Numbered from the stretch's first letter, positions 37,574 to 46,794 are shown. The stretch: DNA of 64,000 nucleotides from Oscillospiraceae bacterium (GCA_902769255.1 CACXOM010000015.1:1-64000), one strand, 5' to 3'. Translations and numbers: made by a program. Notes: generated by a model not told the origin, from the sequence alone.

Positions 37574-37623
37574 ATATGTGCTGGTACAATTAATTATTCT
37601 TTTAATATAAAGGAGCGTTCATT

Positions 37624-38814
37624 TTGGACAAAAGATTTGTTTATGCCGATAATGCGGCAACAACCAAAATCACAGAGCCTGTAAAACAGGCTATTATAAA
37701 TGCGCTTGATATTTACGGAAACCCTTCAAGCCTTTATAATCTCGGTGGCGAGGCAAAGGCTGCCGTTGAAACATCACGCGAAACCATTGCAAAATGTGTA
37801 GGCGCAACTCCTAATGAAATTTATTTTACCTCTTGCGGCAGCGAGGCTGACAACTGGGCAATAAAAGGCGCAGCGGAGCAAATGCTTAAAAAAGGTAAAA
37901 AGCATATTATTTCAACAGTTTTTGAACACCACGCTGTTTTGCACACTTTGCAACACCTTGAAAAACAAGGGTTTGAGGTAACTTATTTACCGGTTTACGA
38001 AAACGGAATTGTTAAAGTAAGTGACCTTGAAAACGCAATTAAAGATGACACAGGTCTTGTTACAATAATGTTTGCAAACAACGAAATCGGCACAATTCAG
38101 CCGATAAAAGAACTCGGCGAAGTTTGCAAAAAACACAATATTTTATTCCATGTTGACGCAGTTCAAGCACTCGGAAATGTTGAAATTGATGTAAATGATT
38201 TAAACATTGATTTAATGAGCGTTTCGGGCCACAAAATCCACGCTCAAAAGGGAATAGGCTTTTTGTATATTCGCAAAGGCGTTAGAATTGCAACATTTAT
38301 GGACGGTGGCGCTCAAGAGCGAGGCAAAAGAGCAGGAACTGAAAATGTTCCGTCAATTGTCGGTTTTGCAAAAGCCTGCGAACTCGCATGCGCTGATATT
38401 GCTAAAAAAAGAGAATATGTAACAGCACTTCGCAACCGCTTTATTGACGGTGCACTCAAAATTGAGCGTTCTCATTTAAACGGTGACAGAGATACTCGCT
38501 TGCCGGGTAATGCAAATGTTTCTTTTGAGGGAATTGAGGGCGAAAGTTTGTTGCTTTTGCTTGATATGAACGGAATTTGCGCTTCTTCGGGTTCAGCCTG
38601 CACATCTGGCTCGCTCGACCCTTCGCACGTTTTACTCGCAATCGGCAGACCGCACGAAATTGCGCACGGTTCGCTTCGAATTTCAATAAACGAATTTACA
38701 ACACAAGAAGATATTGATTATATTTTAGAAAAATTACCGCCTATTGTTGAGCGACTTCGCAATATGTCGCCACTTTGGGAGAAAATTAAAAAAGAAGAAA
38801 AGGAAGGAAAATAG
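37624..38814 (+). CDS. nifS: Cysteine desulfurase (NifS/IscS family)
   Basis: 396-residue PLP enzyme that takes sulfur from cysteine for Fe-S cluster assembly. Seen: [11 protein letters not shown] at the start, [14 protein letters not shown], the PLP-lysine motif [12 protein letters not shown] with Lys204, and the sulfur-accepting Cys326 in [17 protein letters not shown]. The start is TTG 37624, placed by AAAGGAGCG. It is two bases from iscU and forms a minimal clostridial ISC pair. Confidence 0.96.
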   Translation: MDKRFVYADNAATTKITEPVKQAIINALDIYGNPSSLYNLGGEAKAAVETSRETIAKCVGATPNEIYFTSCGSEADNWAIKGAAEQMLKKGKKHIISTVFEHHAVLHTLQHLEKQGFEVTYLPVYENGIVKVSDLENAIKDDTGLVTIMFANNEIGTIQPIKELGEVCKKHNILFHVDAVQALGNVEIDVNDLNIDLMSVSGHKIHAQKGIGFLYIRKGVRIATFMDGGAQERGKRAGTENVPSIVGFAKACELACADIAKKREYVTALRNRFIDGALKIERSHLNGDRDTRLPGNANVSFEGIEGESLLLLLDMNGICASSGSACTSGSLDPSHVLLAIGRPHEIAHGSLRISINEFTTQEDIDYILEKLPPIVERLRNMSPLWEKIKKEEKEGK

Positions 38815-38816
38815 TT

Positions 38817-39242
38817 ATGTATACAGAACAGGTTATGGACCATTTCACCAACCCGAGAAATGTCGGCGAAATTGAAAACGCTGACGGTATTGGCGAAGTT
38901 GGCAACGCAAAATGCGGCGATATAATGAAAATGTATATCAAAGTTGACAATGATGTTATTACAGATGTTAAATTTAAAACTTTCGGTTGTGGTAGCGCAA
39001 TTGCGACTTCTTCAATCGCTACTGAAATGATTAAAGGCAAAACAATACCGCAGGCGCTCGAACTTTCTAACAAAGCGGTTGTTGAGGCACTCGGCGGACT
39101 TCCTACTCACAAAATTCATTGTTCGGTTTTGGCAGAGCAGTCTATAAAAGCGGCAATTGCCGATTATTATAAAAAACAGGGTATCGACCCCGAGCCGATT
39201 GTCGGCAAAATTCCGAATTGCGAAGACGGCCATTGCCATTAA
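38817..39242 (+). CDS. iscU: Fe-S cluster scaffold protein
   Basis: 141-residue IscU/NifU-N protein. The three cluster cysteines are Cys33 (NAKCGD, with the destabilising Asp), Cys58 (FGCGSA) and Cys102 (IHCSVLAE). The C-terminus carries an extra Cys/His tail, CEDGHCH, common in clostridial versions. Directly behind nifS; receives sulfur from it. Confidence 0.96.
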   Translation: MYTEQVMDHFTNPRNVGEIENADGIGEVGNAKCGDIMKMYIKVDNDVITDVKFKTFGCGSAIATSSIATEMIKGKTIPQALELSNKAVVEALGGLPTHKIHCSVLAEQSIKAAIADYYKKQGIDPEPIVGKIPNCEDGHCH

Positions 39243-39256
39243 GCGAGGTGAAATTT

Positions 39257-39508
39257 ATGCAGTTTTCGGCTACACCGAAAGGTGTCTGTTCAAGACAAAT
39301 TAATTTTGAAATTGAGAACGGCAAAATTAAAAATGTTTCATTTTTAGGCGGTTGCAACGGCAACTTAAAAGGCATTTCAAAACTTGTTGAGGGAATGGAA
39401 GTAAACGAGGCTATAAATCGCCTTGAAGGAATTGACTGCAACGGTAAAGGAACTTCTTGTCCCGACCAATTCGCAGTCGCTCTAAAACAAGCAAAAGAGA
39501 AAATGTAA
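39257..39508 (+). CDS. TSCPD-domain protein (TIGR03905-type)
   Basis: 83 residues that are essentially one TSCPD domain: FSATPKGVCSRQINFEIENG, VSFLGGCNGNLKGI, and the naming motif GTSCPDQFAVAL. The same domain occurs at the end of some vitamin B12-dependent ribonucleotide reductases; the stand-alone form has no established function. ATG 39257 follows GAGGTG; an in-frame longer start at 39218 would overlap iscU. In an operon with nifS-iscU, so a link to Fe-S or thiol chemistry is possible. Confidence 0.85.
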   Translation: MQFSATPKGVCSRQINFEIENGKIKNVSFLGGCNGNLKGISKLVEGMEVNEAINRLEGIDCNGKGTSCPDQFAVALKQAKEKM

Positions 39509-39513
39509 ATTTT

Positions 39514-39543
39514 AAACGGCAGGAACAAAATCCTGCCGTTTTG
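39514..39543 (+). terminator. Terminator of the nifS-iscU operon
   Basis: Eleven-base stem AAACGGCAGGA / TCCTGCCGTTT with an ACAAAA loop and trailing T's. Confidence 0.9.
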
Positions 39544-39562
39544 TTAAAAAGCAAAAAAATCC

Positions 39563-39591
39563 TTGAAATATTTAAAATATGGTGCTATAAT
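39563..39591 (+). promoter_or_regulatory. Promoter ahead of the tRNA-Pro region
   Basis: TTGAAA, 17-bp spacer, perfect TATAAT. It lies 42 bases before the broken tRNA-Pro copy and about 245 bases before the intact tRNA, for which no other clear promoter is seen. Confidence 0.75.
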
Positions 39592-39632
39592 ATATTAGTC
39601 TTTGAGAAAATATTTCATTTCAACCAACATTT

Positions 39633-39788
39633 CGAGGTGTGGCTCAGTTTGGGGACGTTTGCGACCGCTGCCTATGGCAGAATAAGGGAGCAATAAGGAG
39701 TGGCAGTAACACGAGAATTTTTTGCGAAATTTTTTGCGAATAGCAAAAAAGGCGAAGATGTTACAACAGGAAGAGCGCTGCGTCGCAG
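39633..39788 (+). pseudogene. Broken tRNA-Pro copy
   Basis: Bases 39629-39652 repeat exactly the leader end, acceptor 5' strand and D-arm start of the intact tRNA-Pro (39833-39856). Then comes about 119 bp of unrelated sequence, after which AGAGCGCTGCGT resumes at 39772 and CGCAG closes the anticodon stem with about seven loop bases lost. T-arm and acceptor 3' strand are absent. The inserted part holds a 12-bp tandem repeat (39717-39728, 39729-39740). It cannot fold as a tRNA. Confidence 0.7.
39717..39740. repeat. Two 12-bp tandem repeats inside the broken tRNA-Pro copy
   Basis: ATTTTTTGCGAA twice head to tail; the T6GC part is complementary to GCAAAAAA just downstream at 39743, so a hairpin is possible. 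Confidence 0.8.
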
Positions 39789-39836
39789 CGGAATTAGTTT
39801 TTAGTTTTGATTTTTTATATATAAAATAGAATATTT

Positions 39837-39913
39837 CGAGGTGTGGCTCAGTTTGGTAGAGCGCTGCGTTCGGGACGCAGAGGTCGTGGGTTCAAGTCCC
39901 GTCACCTCGACCA
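39837..39913 (+). tRNA. tRNA-Pro (anticodon CGG)
   Basis: 77 bases with encoded CCA. Acceptor CGAGGTG / CACCTCG, D-arm GGCTCAGTTTGGTAGAGC, anticodon stem CTGCG / CGCAG with loop TTCGGGA (anticodon CGG), and T-arm with GGTTCAAGTCC. All arms pair. Confidence 0.97.
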
Positions 39914-40081
39914 AAAGAAAAACCGTTGGCTTTTTACAGTCAACGGTTTTTTATTATTTATTACCATTATGCTAAAAAGGGAATTCTGCTTTAATAAATC
40001 TACCTTATATTATATTTTTTATATTTTTATTTTTGAAACAACCGAATTTAATTTTTAAATTTACAAAATGCTTGGAATTTC

Positions 40082-40110
40082 TTGCAAAATTAATTTTTTG
40101 ATGTTATAAT
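40082..40110 (+). promoter_or_regulatory. Promoter of the diguanylate cyclase gene
   Basis: TTGCAA, 17-bp spacer, TATAAT, 37 bases before the start codon. Confidence 0.75.
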
Positions 40111-40147
40111 AACTATAACTAATATTTTATGTTAGGTGGAGTATATA

Positions 40148-41770
40148 ATGCATTCATTAAGAACAAGATTTACAGTACTGACTATTTGTGTTGTTATGCT
40201 TGCGGTAGCGGGTATATCGCTTACGAGTATTCTTTTTATAAGAAGTAACGAGCATAACAAATCGGACCAACTTTTGCTGCTTTTGTGTGAAACAGGCGAA
40301 AAGAATCTCAACAACTATTTTGACGGAGTTCAAAAATCTGTTACAAAAATGGCTAACTATGCAGAATCCAATTTACACGAATTGAATGACAAAACCCTTA
40401 AAAGCCATATTAAATATGTAAGAGAATATTTTGATGAAGTCGCTTCAAAAACAAGCGGTGTTTTGACCTACTATTACCGAATTGACCCGAATGTTTCAAA
40501 AAAAGTCAAAGGTTTTTGGTACACCAACCTTGACGGTGAAGGTTTTGTTAATCATAAGGTTACAGACATCGCCCTTTATGATACAGAAGATACTTCAAAG
40601 TTGGTTTGGTTTACCGTTCCTAAACGCGAGGGAAAACCGATTTGGATTCCGCCGTATATAACCGATAACCTTAATAAACGTGTAATTTCCTATAATGTTC
40701 CTATTTACTGCAAAGGAAGATTTGTAGGCGTATTAGGCATTGAAATCGATTATACTACAATGGCAGAACAAGTCAACAGTATTCATCTTTACAGCAACGG
40801 TTATGCGTTTTTAAACGACTCCGAAGGAAACCTTTTCTATCATCCGAGAATTGATATAAAAAAGTATCCTGATGTTGAAATTCCGAAAAATATAATCAGC
40901 AACAACACATATTTTAAATATACTTATAAAGGTGTCGAAAAAGAAGCAGCTTGGCTTCCTTTGACAAACGGAATGCGTATTAATGTTGCTGTTCCGATTG
41001 AAGAATCGGAAGGTTCTTGGGCGCGCTTGTTTGCCAACATCTCTATTATTTCTCTTATTATTTTGCTTTTGGCTTGTATTTTTACAATGTTCTATACAAG
41101 ACATATTGCGAAGCCCCTTAAACAGTTAACCGAAGCGGCAGAAAATGTTGATAAAGGAAATTACGATTATAAGCTTACATACTTTAAAGATGATGAAGTG
41201 GGCAAGCTTACAAGAACCTTTAAACACCTTGTTGATGATTTTAAAAAGCATATAGGCGACTTAAATTATAAGGTATTTACAGACGCCCTTACAAATATAA
41301 AAAATAAGGCGGCATTTACCGCTGCTTGCAATGAAATTCAGGAGCAAATTGATAATAAATCAGTAGAGCAACCTTTTGCAATCGGAATTTTTGACTGTAA
41401 CAATCTTAAATATATCAATGATGTTTTCGGCCACGAAAAAGGCGATATTTATTTAAGAAAAGCAAGCAGTGCAATTTGCAATGTATTTGTGCATAGTCCT
41501 GTGTTCAGAATAGGCGGTGATGAATTCGCAGTAATTCTACGCAATTTTGACTATGAACGCAGAGAAAGCCTTTTAAAACAATTTGAAGCTACAACAACGG
41601 AGATAAATGTTTCGACTAAAAATAAATGGGAAACGGTCGATATAGCAGTCGGCATTGCAGATTTTGATGAAACCAGCGACCAATATGTTGCTGATGTAGT
41701 TCGTCGTGCCGATAAAATTATGTATGAAAACAAACAAAAACTTAAAGCGGGCAGAAGAAAAATAGACTAA
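40148..41770 (+). CDS. Membrane diguanylate cyclase with Cache sensor
   Basis: 540 residues: membrane helix (about 8-30), extracellular dCache-type sensor (about 40-285, with VFFGVLGIEID-like strand FVGVLGIEIDYTTM), second helix (about 298-318), HAMP linker (HIAKPLKQLTEAAENVDKGNYDY) and a C-terminal GGDEF domain with an intact IGGDEF motif (about residues 455-460) and FDCNNLKYINDVFGHEKGD. It should make c-di-GMP in response to an outside ligand. No RxxD inhibitory site is visible before the motif. ATG 40148 follows AGGTGGAG. Twenty bases upstream of the GGDEF-EAL gene, probably an operon. Confidence 0.92.
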   Translation: MHSLRTRFTVLTICVVMLAVAGISLTSILFIRSNEHNKSDQLLLLLCETGEKNLNNYFDGVQKSVTKMANYAESNLHELNDKTLKSHIKYVREYFDEVASKTSGVLTYYYRIDPNVSKKVKGFWYTNLDGEGFVNHKVTDIALYDTEDTSKLVWFTVPKREGKPIWIPPYITDNLNKRVISYNVPIYCKGRFVGVLGIEIDYTTMAEQVNSIHLYSNGYAFLNDSEGNLFYHPRIDIKKYPDVEIPKNIISNNTYFKYTYKGVEKEAAWLPLTNGMRINVAVPIEESEGSWARLFANISIISLIILLLACIFTMFYTRHIAKPLKQLTEAAENVDKGNYDYKLTYFKDDEVGKLTRTFKHLVDDFKKHIGDLNYKVFTDALTNIKNKAAFTAACNEIQEQIDNKSVEQPFAIGIFDCNNLKYINDVFGHEKGDIYLRKASSAICNVFVHSPVFRIGGDEFAVILRNFDYERRESLLKQFEATTTEINVSTKNKWETVDIAVGIADFDETSDQYVADVVRRADKIMYENKQKLKAGRRKID

Positions 41771-41790
41771 TTTAAAGAGGAATTTACAAT

Positions 41791-44712
41791 ATGATTAAGG
41801 CAAAACGAATTGGCAGAATTCTGTCATCAGCAATGCTTGTGCTTTTTATAATAATCTCAATACCAATATCACAAGCGACACTGGCTCAAAAAAGCCCAAA
41901 AACTGTGCGTGTCGGCTGGTATGATTCATCATTTAATTCTAAAGATGATGAAAACAGACGAACCGGATATGCTTATGAATATCAACAGGAAATCGCCTCA
42001 TATACAAATTGGGAATACGAATATGTCGAAGGTAGTTGGACCGACCTTTTACAAATGTTAATCGATGGAAAAATCGATTTATTAAGTGATGTTTCTTATA
42101 CCAAACAACGCTCTGAAAACATGCTTTTTTCAGAAATTTCTATGGGAGAAGAGGATTATTATCTTTATACAACATCCGGCAAAGGCAATGTTGATGTTCA
42201 TGACTATTCCTCCTTTAAAGGAAAGATTGTAGGCATAAACAAGGATTCGGTTCAAGTTTCGATTTTCAAGCAATGGGCAAAAGACAACAATTTGAAAATG
42301 AAGGTTGTTGAACTTACCGATTCGACAAAAGAAAGTGTTGCCATGCTTACATCAGGAAAGATTGATTTTTATGTTTCTCCTGAGAATTTGAGTAAAAACA
42401 ATTATGTACTTCCGATTACCAAAATCGGCTCATCAAATATTTATTTTTCGGTAAATAAAAACCGACCTGATTTGTTGTCAGAACTTAATCTTGCAATGAA
42501 TAAGATTACTGACGATAATCCTTATTATAATTCGCAGCTTCACTCAAAATACCTGTATTTTTCACAAATGCACCGTTACTTTAGTTCTGAAGAATTAAAA
42601 TGGATTAAAGAACATAAAAAAATCAGAGTCGGATATCAAGATAATTATCTTGCTTTTTGTGCTAAAGACAAAAAAACCGGCAAATTAATAGGTGCGCTTA
42701 AAGATTACCTTAAAGAAGCTTCACGCTGTATGGAAAACGCAAAAATTAAGTTTGAAACTGTAGCTTTTCCAACCTCAAAGGAAGCACTCGAAGCTTTGAA
42801 AAAAGGCAAGATTGATTGTATGTTCCCTGCAAATCTTACAGATTATTACGGTGAAATCAAAGGCTATTATATCACAAATCCGCTTATGACAACCGAAATG
42901 TCGGCTATTGTCGGCGCGAAGGATAAGGATTCGTTTTTATCAAGGGAAAAGATAACTGTTGCCGTAAACACGGGAAACACCAATTACGAAATGTTTTTGG
43001 AAAATAATTTTCCTGATTGGCGACCTATTTACTTTAAGGATTCTCAAGAGTGCCTTAAAGCCATTTCACAAGGCAAGGCAGAGTGCCTTATTATAAGTAA
43101 TTATAGATATAACAATTTGATAGATACCTGTAAAAAACTTAATTTAACCTCGATACCGCTAGGCGTAGAAATGGATTATTGCTATGCCGTTAATAATGGC
43201 GATACAGTTCTTTATTCAATTCTTAACCGAATCAATTCAGTTGTTGACCCTTTAACAACTAAAAAAGCGCTTGATAACTATTACAAGGCAGATGATTTTC
43301 AGGTAACTTTTGGATATTTCTTGTCACAAAACATAATTTCTGTTATTATAACTGCCTGCATAATAGTTGCAGTGTTATTAATTTATATTCTTTCGATTTT
43401 GAGTATAAGAAAAAAAGCAAAAGAGAAAGAAGAGCTTATTGTTGCAACACAAAAAGATGAATTGACAGGACTTTATATAAGAAGTTATTTCTACGAATAC
43501 GCCAACAAGCTTTTTGAAGACAACCCTGAAATGCCGATGGATACTGTCGTGATAAATATTAACAATTTCCACTCGGTTAACAGTATTAACAGCTACGAGT
43601 TCGGCGATATAGTTTTAAAAGAGCTTGGCGAGGAAATTTCAATGTTTTTAGACTCGCAAGGCGGTATTGCCTCACGAACCGAAGCGGACCACTTTGCAAT
43701 TTACTGTTCACAAATTAATAATTACCATGATTTATACAACCGACTACAAGAAAGATTAGACTCGATTGTGTCAAAAACAAGCGTTCAAATAAGAATGGGC
43801 GTAATGCCGTGGCACAGAGGAATGGAGCCTAAGTCGTTGGTTGACTGTGCTGTAATCGCTTGTAATATGGCACGAACTATTTATAAATCGCCAATGTTGG
43901 TTTATGACGAAGAAATGCGTGAAAAAGAATTGTTTGACCAGACCTTGTTAAACGATTTAAACAGAGCATTAGAAAATAATGAGTTTTTGATTTATTATCA
44001 GCCAAAATATGATATTCAGCAAACTCCGTACAAAGTAGTTGGCGCTGAAGCGCTTGTTCGTTGGCAGCACCCGAAGCTTGGCAGACTCTCCCCACATCAG
44101 TTTATCGAATTGTTTGAAAAACACAGTAAAATAAGCTTGGTTGACAAATATGTTTTTGAAAAAGTTGTTGACCAGATTGCCATTTGGAAAGAAAAATACG
44201 GAGCAACTATTCCAGTTTCGATAAACCTTTCCCGAATTGATGTTCTTAGTCCATTGCTTGAAGATACGCTTGATTCAACCCTTGAAAAGTATGGGCTCAC
44301 GCCAGATGCAATAAGGCTTGAAATAACCGAATCGGCTTATATTGAGAACGAAAAAGACTTTGTTAGTGTTATTGTTTCTTTGCGCAATAAGGGATATAGA
44401 ATTGAAATGGACGATTTCGGCTCAGCATATTCCTCACTTAATTTGCTTACTGAAATGCCGATTGACACGCTGAAAATGGATAAGATATTAGTTAAAGATA
44501 TTGATACTGATAAAAGAAGATTCAGAGTTGCTGAACTTGTTATGAGAATTGCCGAAAATTTAGATGTTCCGGTTATTGCAGAAGGTGTTGAAAACGAAAA
44601 GCAATTGCGAATTCTACAAAACACCGGTTGTGCTTTTGCGCAAGGATTCTATTTTGCGCCTGCGCTGACCGCAGAAGAATTTGAAAAGAAAGCAATTGAA
44701 AATCAAGACTAA
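41791..44712 (+). CDS. Sensor c-di-GMP phosphodiesterase: two SBP3 domains, degenerate GGDEF, EAL
   Basis: 973 residues. Signal or anchor helix (1-30), two tandem family-3 solute-binding-like domains (about 38-265 and 275-500; VRVGWYDSSF and IRVGYQDNYLAF start them), a membrane helix (about 513-535), a GGDEF domain whose motif is replaced by TEADHF near residue 630, and an intact EAL domain: GAEALVRWQHP (EAL 753-755), SINLSRIDVL, LEITES, EMDDFGSAYSSL, DTLKMDK, VIAEGVE. So it should degrade, not make, c-di-GMP, sensing an amino-acid-like ligand. Partner of the cyclase just upstream. Confidence 0.92.
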   Translation: MIKAKRIGRILSSAMLVLFIIISIPISQATLAQKSPKTVRVGWYDSSFNSKDDENRRTGYAYEYQQEIASYTNWEYEYVEGSWTDLLQMLIDGKIDLLSDVSYTKQRSENMLFSEISMGEEDYYLYTTSGKGNVDVHDYSSFKGKIVGINKDSVQVSIFKQWAKDNNLKMKVVELTDSTKESVAMLTSGKIDFYVSPENLSKNNYVLPITKIGSSNIYFSVNKNRPDLLSELNLAMNKITDDNPYYNSQLHSKYLYFSQMHRYFSSEELKWIKEHKKIRVGYQDNYLAFCAKDKKTGKLIGALKDYLKEASRCMENAKIKFETVAFPTSKEALEALKKGKIDCMFPANLTDYYGEIKGYYITNPLMTTEMSAIVGAKDKDSFLSREKITVAVNTGNTNYEMFLENNFPDWRPIYFKDSQECLKAISQGKAECLIISNYRYNNLIDTCKKLNLTSIPLGVEMDYCYAVNNGDTVLYSILNRINSVVDPLTTKKALDNYYKADDFQVTFGYFLSQNIISVIITACIIVAVLLIYILSILSIRKKAKEKEELIVATQKDELTGLYIRSYFYEYANKLFEDNPEMPMDTVVININNFHSVNSINSYEFGDIVLKELGEEISMFLDSQGGIASRTEADHFAIYCSQINNYHDLYNRLQERLDSIVSKTSVQIRMGVMPWHRGMEPKSLVDCAVIACNMARTIYKSPMLVYDEEMREKELFDQTLLNDLNRALENNEFLIYYQPKYDIQQTPYKVVGAEALVRWQHPKLGRLSPHQFIELFEKHSKISLVDKYVFEKVVDQIAIWKEKYGATIPVSINLSRIDVLSPLLEDTLDSTLEKYGLTPDAIRLEITESAYIENEKDFVSVIVSLRNKGYRIEMDDFGSAYSSLNLLTEMPIDTLKMDKILVKDIDTDKRRFRVAELVMRIAENLDVPVIAEGVENEKQLRILQNTGCAFAQGFYFAPALTAEEFEKKAIENQD

Positions 44713-44718
44713 AAAAAG

Positions 44719-44746
44719 CAGGCTGCCCGCAAATGCGGACAGCCTG
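44719..44746. terminator. Terminator between the c-di-GMP operon and the exopolysaccharide locus
   Basis: Twelve-base stem CAGGCTGCCCGC / GCGGACAGCCTG with an AAAT loop. One pair is C-A on the plus strand but G-U on the minus strand, and an A7 run on the left gives a T tract to minus-strand RNA. So it chiefly ends the priming-transferase transcript, and probably acts both ways. Confidence 0.85.
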
Positions 44747-44760
44747 TTAGTCTTTTATAA

Positions 44761-45444
44761 TTATCTTCCCGTTCCAGAAAGCATTGCAAACGGTGTTTTG
44801 AAAATGATTTTCAAATCGCCGAAAGTAGTACGATTTTCAATGTATTCCAAATCCATTTCAACCCATTTGTCAAACGGAATATCGTTGCGATTAACGGCAA
44901 TTTGCCAGTCACAAGTAATGCCCGGAGTTACAATCAATCTTAGTTTATCATAATCGGTGTATTGTTCAACTTCGTTTGGGAGCGGAGGTCTTGGACCTAC
45001 CAAACTCATTTCACCTTTTAAAACATTAAAAAGCTGTGGTAATTCATCAAAGGAAAGCTTTCTAAGATATTTACCAAGACGAGTAATTCTCGGGTCATCT
45101 TTAATCTTAAACACAGGGCCTTCCATTTCGTTTTGCTCTAAAAGGTCTTGCTTGCGTTTTTCAGCGTCAACATACATAGTACGGAATTTGTACATATAAA
45201 ACTTTTTACCGTGTCGACCTATTCTGATTTGCTTGAAAAACGGACCGCCGTGTGGGTCGTCAATAACAATCGCCAGTGCAATAAGCAAAATAGGTATTAT
45301 TGCAAAAATCATAATAATTGTAGCAACAATAATATCAAAAATTCTTTTTTTGCGCCAAAAAGCCTTAAACGATTTATTTTCAATCATTTCTTTAAGGCGC
45401 TGTTCAGTTTTTTTATCAATTTTACCAAACTCAAGAAAAGTCAT
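44761..45444 (-). CDS. Undecaprenyl-phosphate sugar phosphotransferase (priming)
   Basis: 227-residue short-form polyprenyl-phosphate hexose-1-phosphate transferase, which loads the first sugar onto the lipid carrier. Seen: KRIFDIIVA and the single re-entrant membrane helix (about 33-55), GPFFKQIRIGRHGKKFYMYKFRTM, LRKLSFDELPQLFNVLKGEMSLVGPRP with the catalytic Asp-Glu, and TPGITC. It lacks the four extra helices of long WbaP-type enzymes. First step of the polysaccharide made by this locus. Confidence 0.94.
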   Translation of the reverse strand: MTFLEFGKIDKKTEQRLKEMIENKSFKAFWRKKRIFDIIVATIIMIFAIIPILLIALAIVIDDPHGGPFFKQIRIGRHGKKFYMYKFRTMYVDAEKRKQDLLEQNEMEGPVFKIKDDPRITRLGKYLRKLSFDELPQLFNVLKGEMSLVGPRPPLPNEVEQYTDYDKLRLIVTPGITCDWQIAVNRNDIPFDKWVEMDLEYIENRTTFGDLKIIFKTPFAMLSGTGR

Positions 45445-45488
45445 TGTAAAAAACCTCTTATTTATTGCTTTTTCTATATCCCTAATTA

Positions 45489-45518
45489 ATTATAACATAG
45501 TCTTTTGGCATTTTTCAA
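45489..45518 (-). promoter_or_regulatory. Promoter of the priming transferase gene
   Basis: Minus strand: TTGAAA, 18-bp spacer, TATAAT, 44 bases before the start codon, which follows AAGAGGT. Confidence 0.7.
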
Positions 45519-45557
45519 GAGAAATTTAAAAAAATTGCAACAAAAAGTCAAATTTTG

Positions 45558-46745
45558 TCAACTAAGCAAATCGTTAATCTTGCGTTTTACTTTTGCAGGT
45601 ATCATATTTTTGATAGTGCGTATAATATGGTCTTTAATATGTTTTTTATATCCCGCTTTGAACGAAGAATAACCGTTTTCTATGTAACCGTTTAAAAGCG
45701 TTTTATGTTCAGGAAGCGGAACGCTTGGAGCAGTTAGTTGATGATTTCTTTTTTGTACTGCTTGTCTGCTTGATTTTGCAAGGGATATATTGTCTTTTAC
45801 AGAATCAAGCCATTTTTCGCCTTTTTCGGTGTTGACTAAAACGCAAGAAACACCTAAATCAGCGTTTACATCGCCCATTTTTTCGATTAAATCAAGGCTT
45901 ATTCCCCAATAATCGCCAAGCGTTATATCGCCTTGTCGGTTTTCAAGCGGATAACGGCAATTATAGCAACTTTCACGGTAAACTTCGCCTTTAAGGAAGT
46001 AAAAATAATATGGTGAGTTGCCAGCGTTATACTTAACTTTAGAATTATCAAGCTTTATTGAGCCTTTCACTCCCCAACCGTAGCTTTTATCTCTGAAGCT
46101 TATGTTTTCAATTTTAGAATATTTATCGTTTAAGACATTTTTTAAATCGTCTTTAAGCATTTTTATATTAGGAACACCGTGGCAAACTAAATCAACAGTA
46201 AAAAGATTTTTGTAATCTTTTTTCAAAAATGCTTTTAATGCTGAAACCTGACAAGGTGTACCGCAAAAGCACACTTGCCTTTCTTCATCTAAAAGCTTTT
46301 TTGCAAGGCTAAAGGAAGTTCCCGTATTACTTTGAACATATTTTGAACCTCTTAATTTTGTAAGGTCTTGCTCATTTTCTACGCAAATATGTTTAAGTGT
46401 AAAATCATCTGACCAAGCAGCGCCGAAAACTACACCGCCGTTTTTTAGAATTCCTTTTGCAAGTTCAGTAAAAATTCCGCCCGATGAAGATGATTTTAAC
46501 ACATCTTTACTTTTTGAAGCAGCAGCATATACTGCTATTTCGCCGTTTGCACCTTCGCCTTTTTTTGTAAATGCGCAAACATCTACACATTTACCGCATT
46601 CAACACAAGAGTAAGTATCAACAAACGGATAAATAAATCCTGCTTTATCCTCTTTCATTGTTATTGCGCCTAAATTACAAGCATTTAAGCAGGCTCCGCA
46701 GCCACAACAAAGTTCAGCGTTTTCAATGGTTATATGTTTTCTCAT
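45558..46745 (-). CDS. Coenzyme F420 hydrogenase/dehydrogenase beta-subunit-like protein
   Basis: 395 residues. Two [4Fe-4S] clusters of ferredoxin type at the N-terminus (CCGCGACLNACNLGAI and CVECGKCVDVC), then an FrhB-type domain with SSSGGIFTELAKGIL, GSKYVQSNTG, CFCGTPCQVSALKAFL and GDYWGI. F420 is not expected in this group of bacteria; FrhB-like proteins are frequent in polysaccharide loci together with pyruvyl transferases, as here, where their redox role is unclear. ATG 46745 follows AAGGAGGAA. Confidence 0.88.
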   Translation of the reverse strand: MRKHITIENAELCCGCGACLNACNLGAITMKEDKAGFIYPFVDTYSCVECGKCVDVCAFTKKGEGANGEIAVYAAASKSKDVLKSSSSGGIFTELAKGILKNGGVVFGAAWSDDFTLKHICVENEQDLTKLRGSKYVQSNTGTSFSLAKKLLDEERQVCFCGTPCQVSALKAFLKKDYKNLFTVDLVCHGVPNIKMLKDDLKNVLNDKYSKIENISFRDKSYGWGVKGSIKLDNSKVKYNAGNSPYYFYFLKGEVYRESCYNCRYPLENRQGDITLGDYWGISLDLIEKMGDVNADLGVSCVLVNTEKGEKWLDSVKDNISLAKSSRQAVQKRNHQLTAPSVPLPEHKTLLNGYIENGYSSFKAGYKKHIKDHIIRTIKNMIPAKVKRKINDLLS

Positions 46746-46765
46746 ATTTCCTCCTTATAATATGG

Positions 46766-46794
46766 TTGATAATAATAAAAATTTATGATATAAT
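46766..46794 (+). promoter_or_regulatory. Promoter of the first plus-strand exopolysaccharide genes
   Basis: TTGATA, 17-bp spacer, TATAAT, about 57 bases before the glycosyltransferase start. Confidence 0.75.

Noticed and set aside
37624-39508. nifS-iscU pair as part of a nitrogen-fixation cluster
   Set aside because: No nif structural or regulatory genes are near, and the set is a minimal housekeeping Fe-S assembly unit as usual in Clostridia.
39843-40058. Open frame of 71 codons over the tRNA-Pro
   Set aside because: It begins inside the tRNA and has no ribosome site; frames of this type over tRNA genes are artefacts.
45558-46745. FrhB-like gene as evidence for F420 metabolism
   Set aside because: No F420 synthesis or hydrogenase genes are adjacent; this domain is common in polysaccharide loci of bacteria that lack F420.
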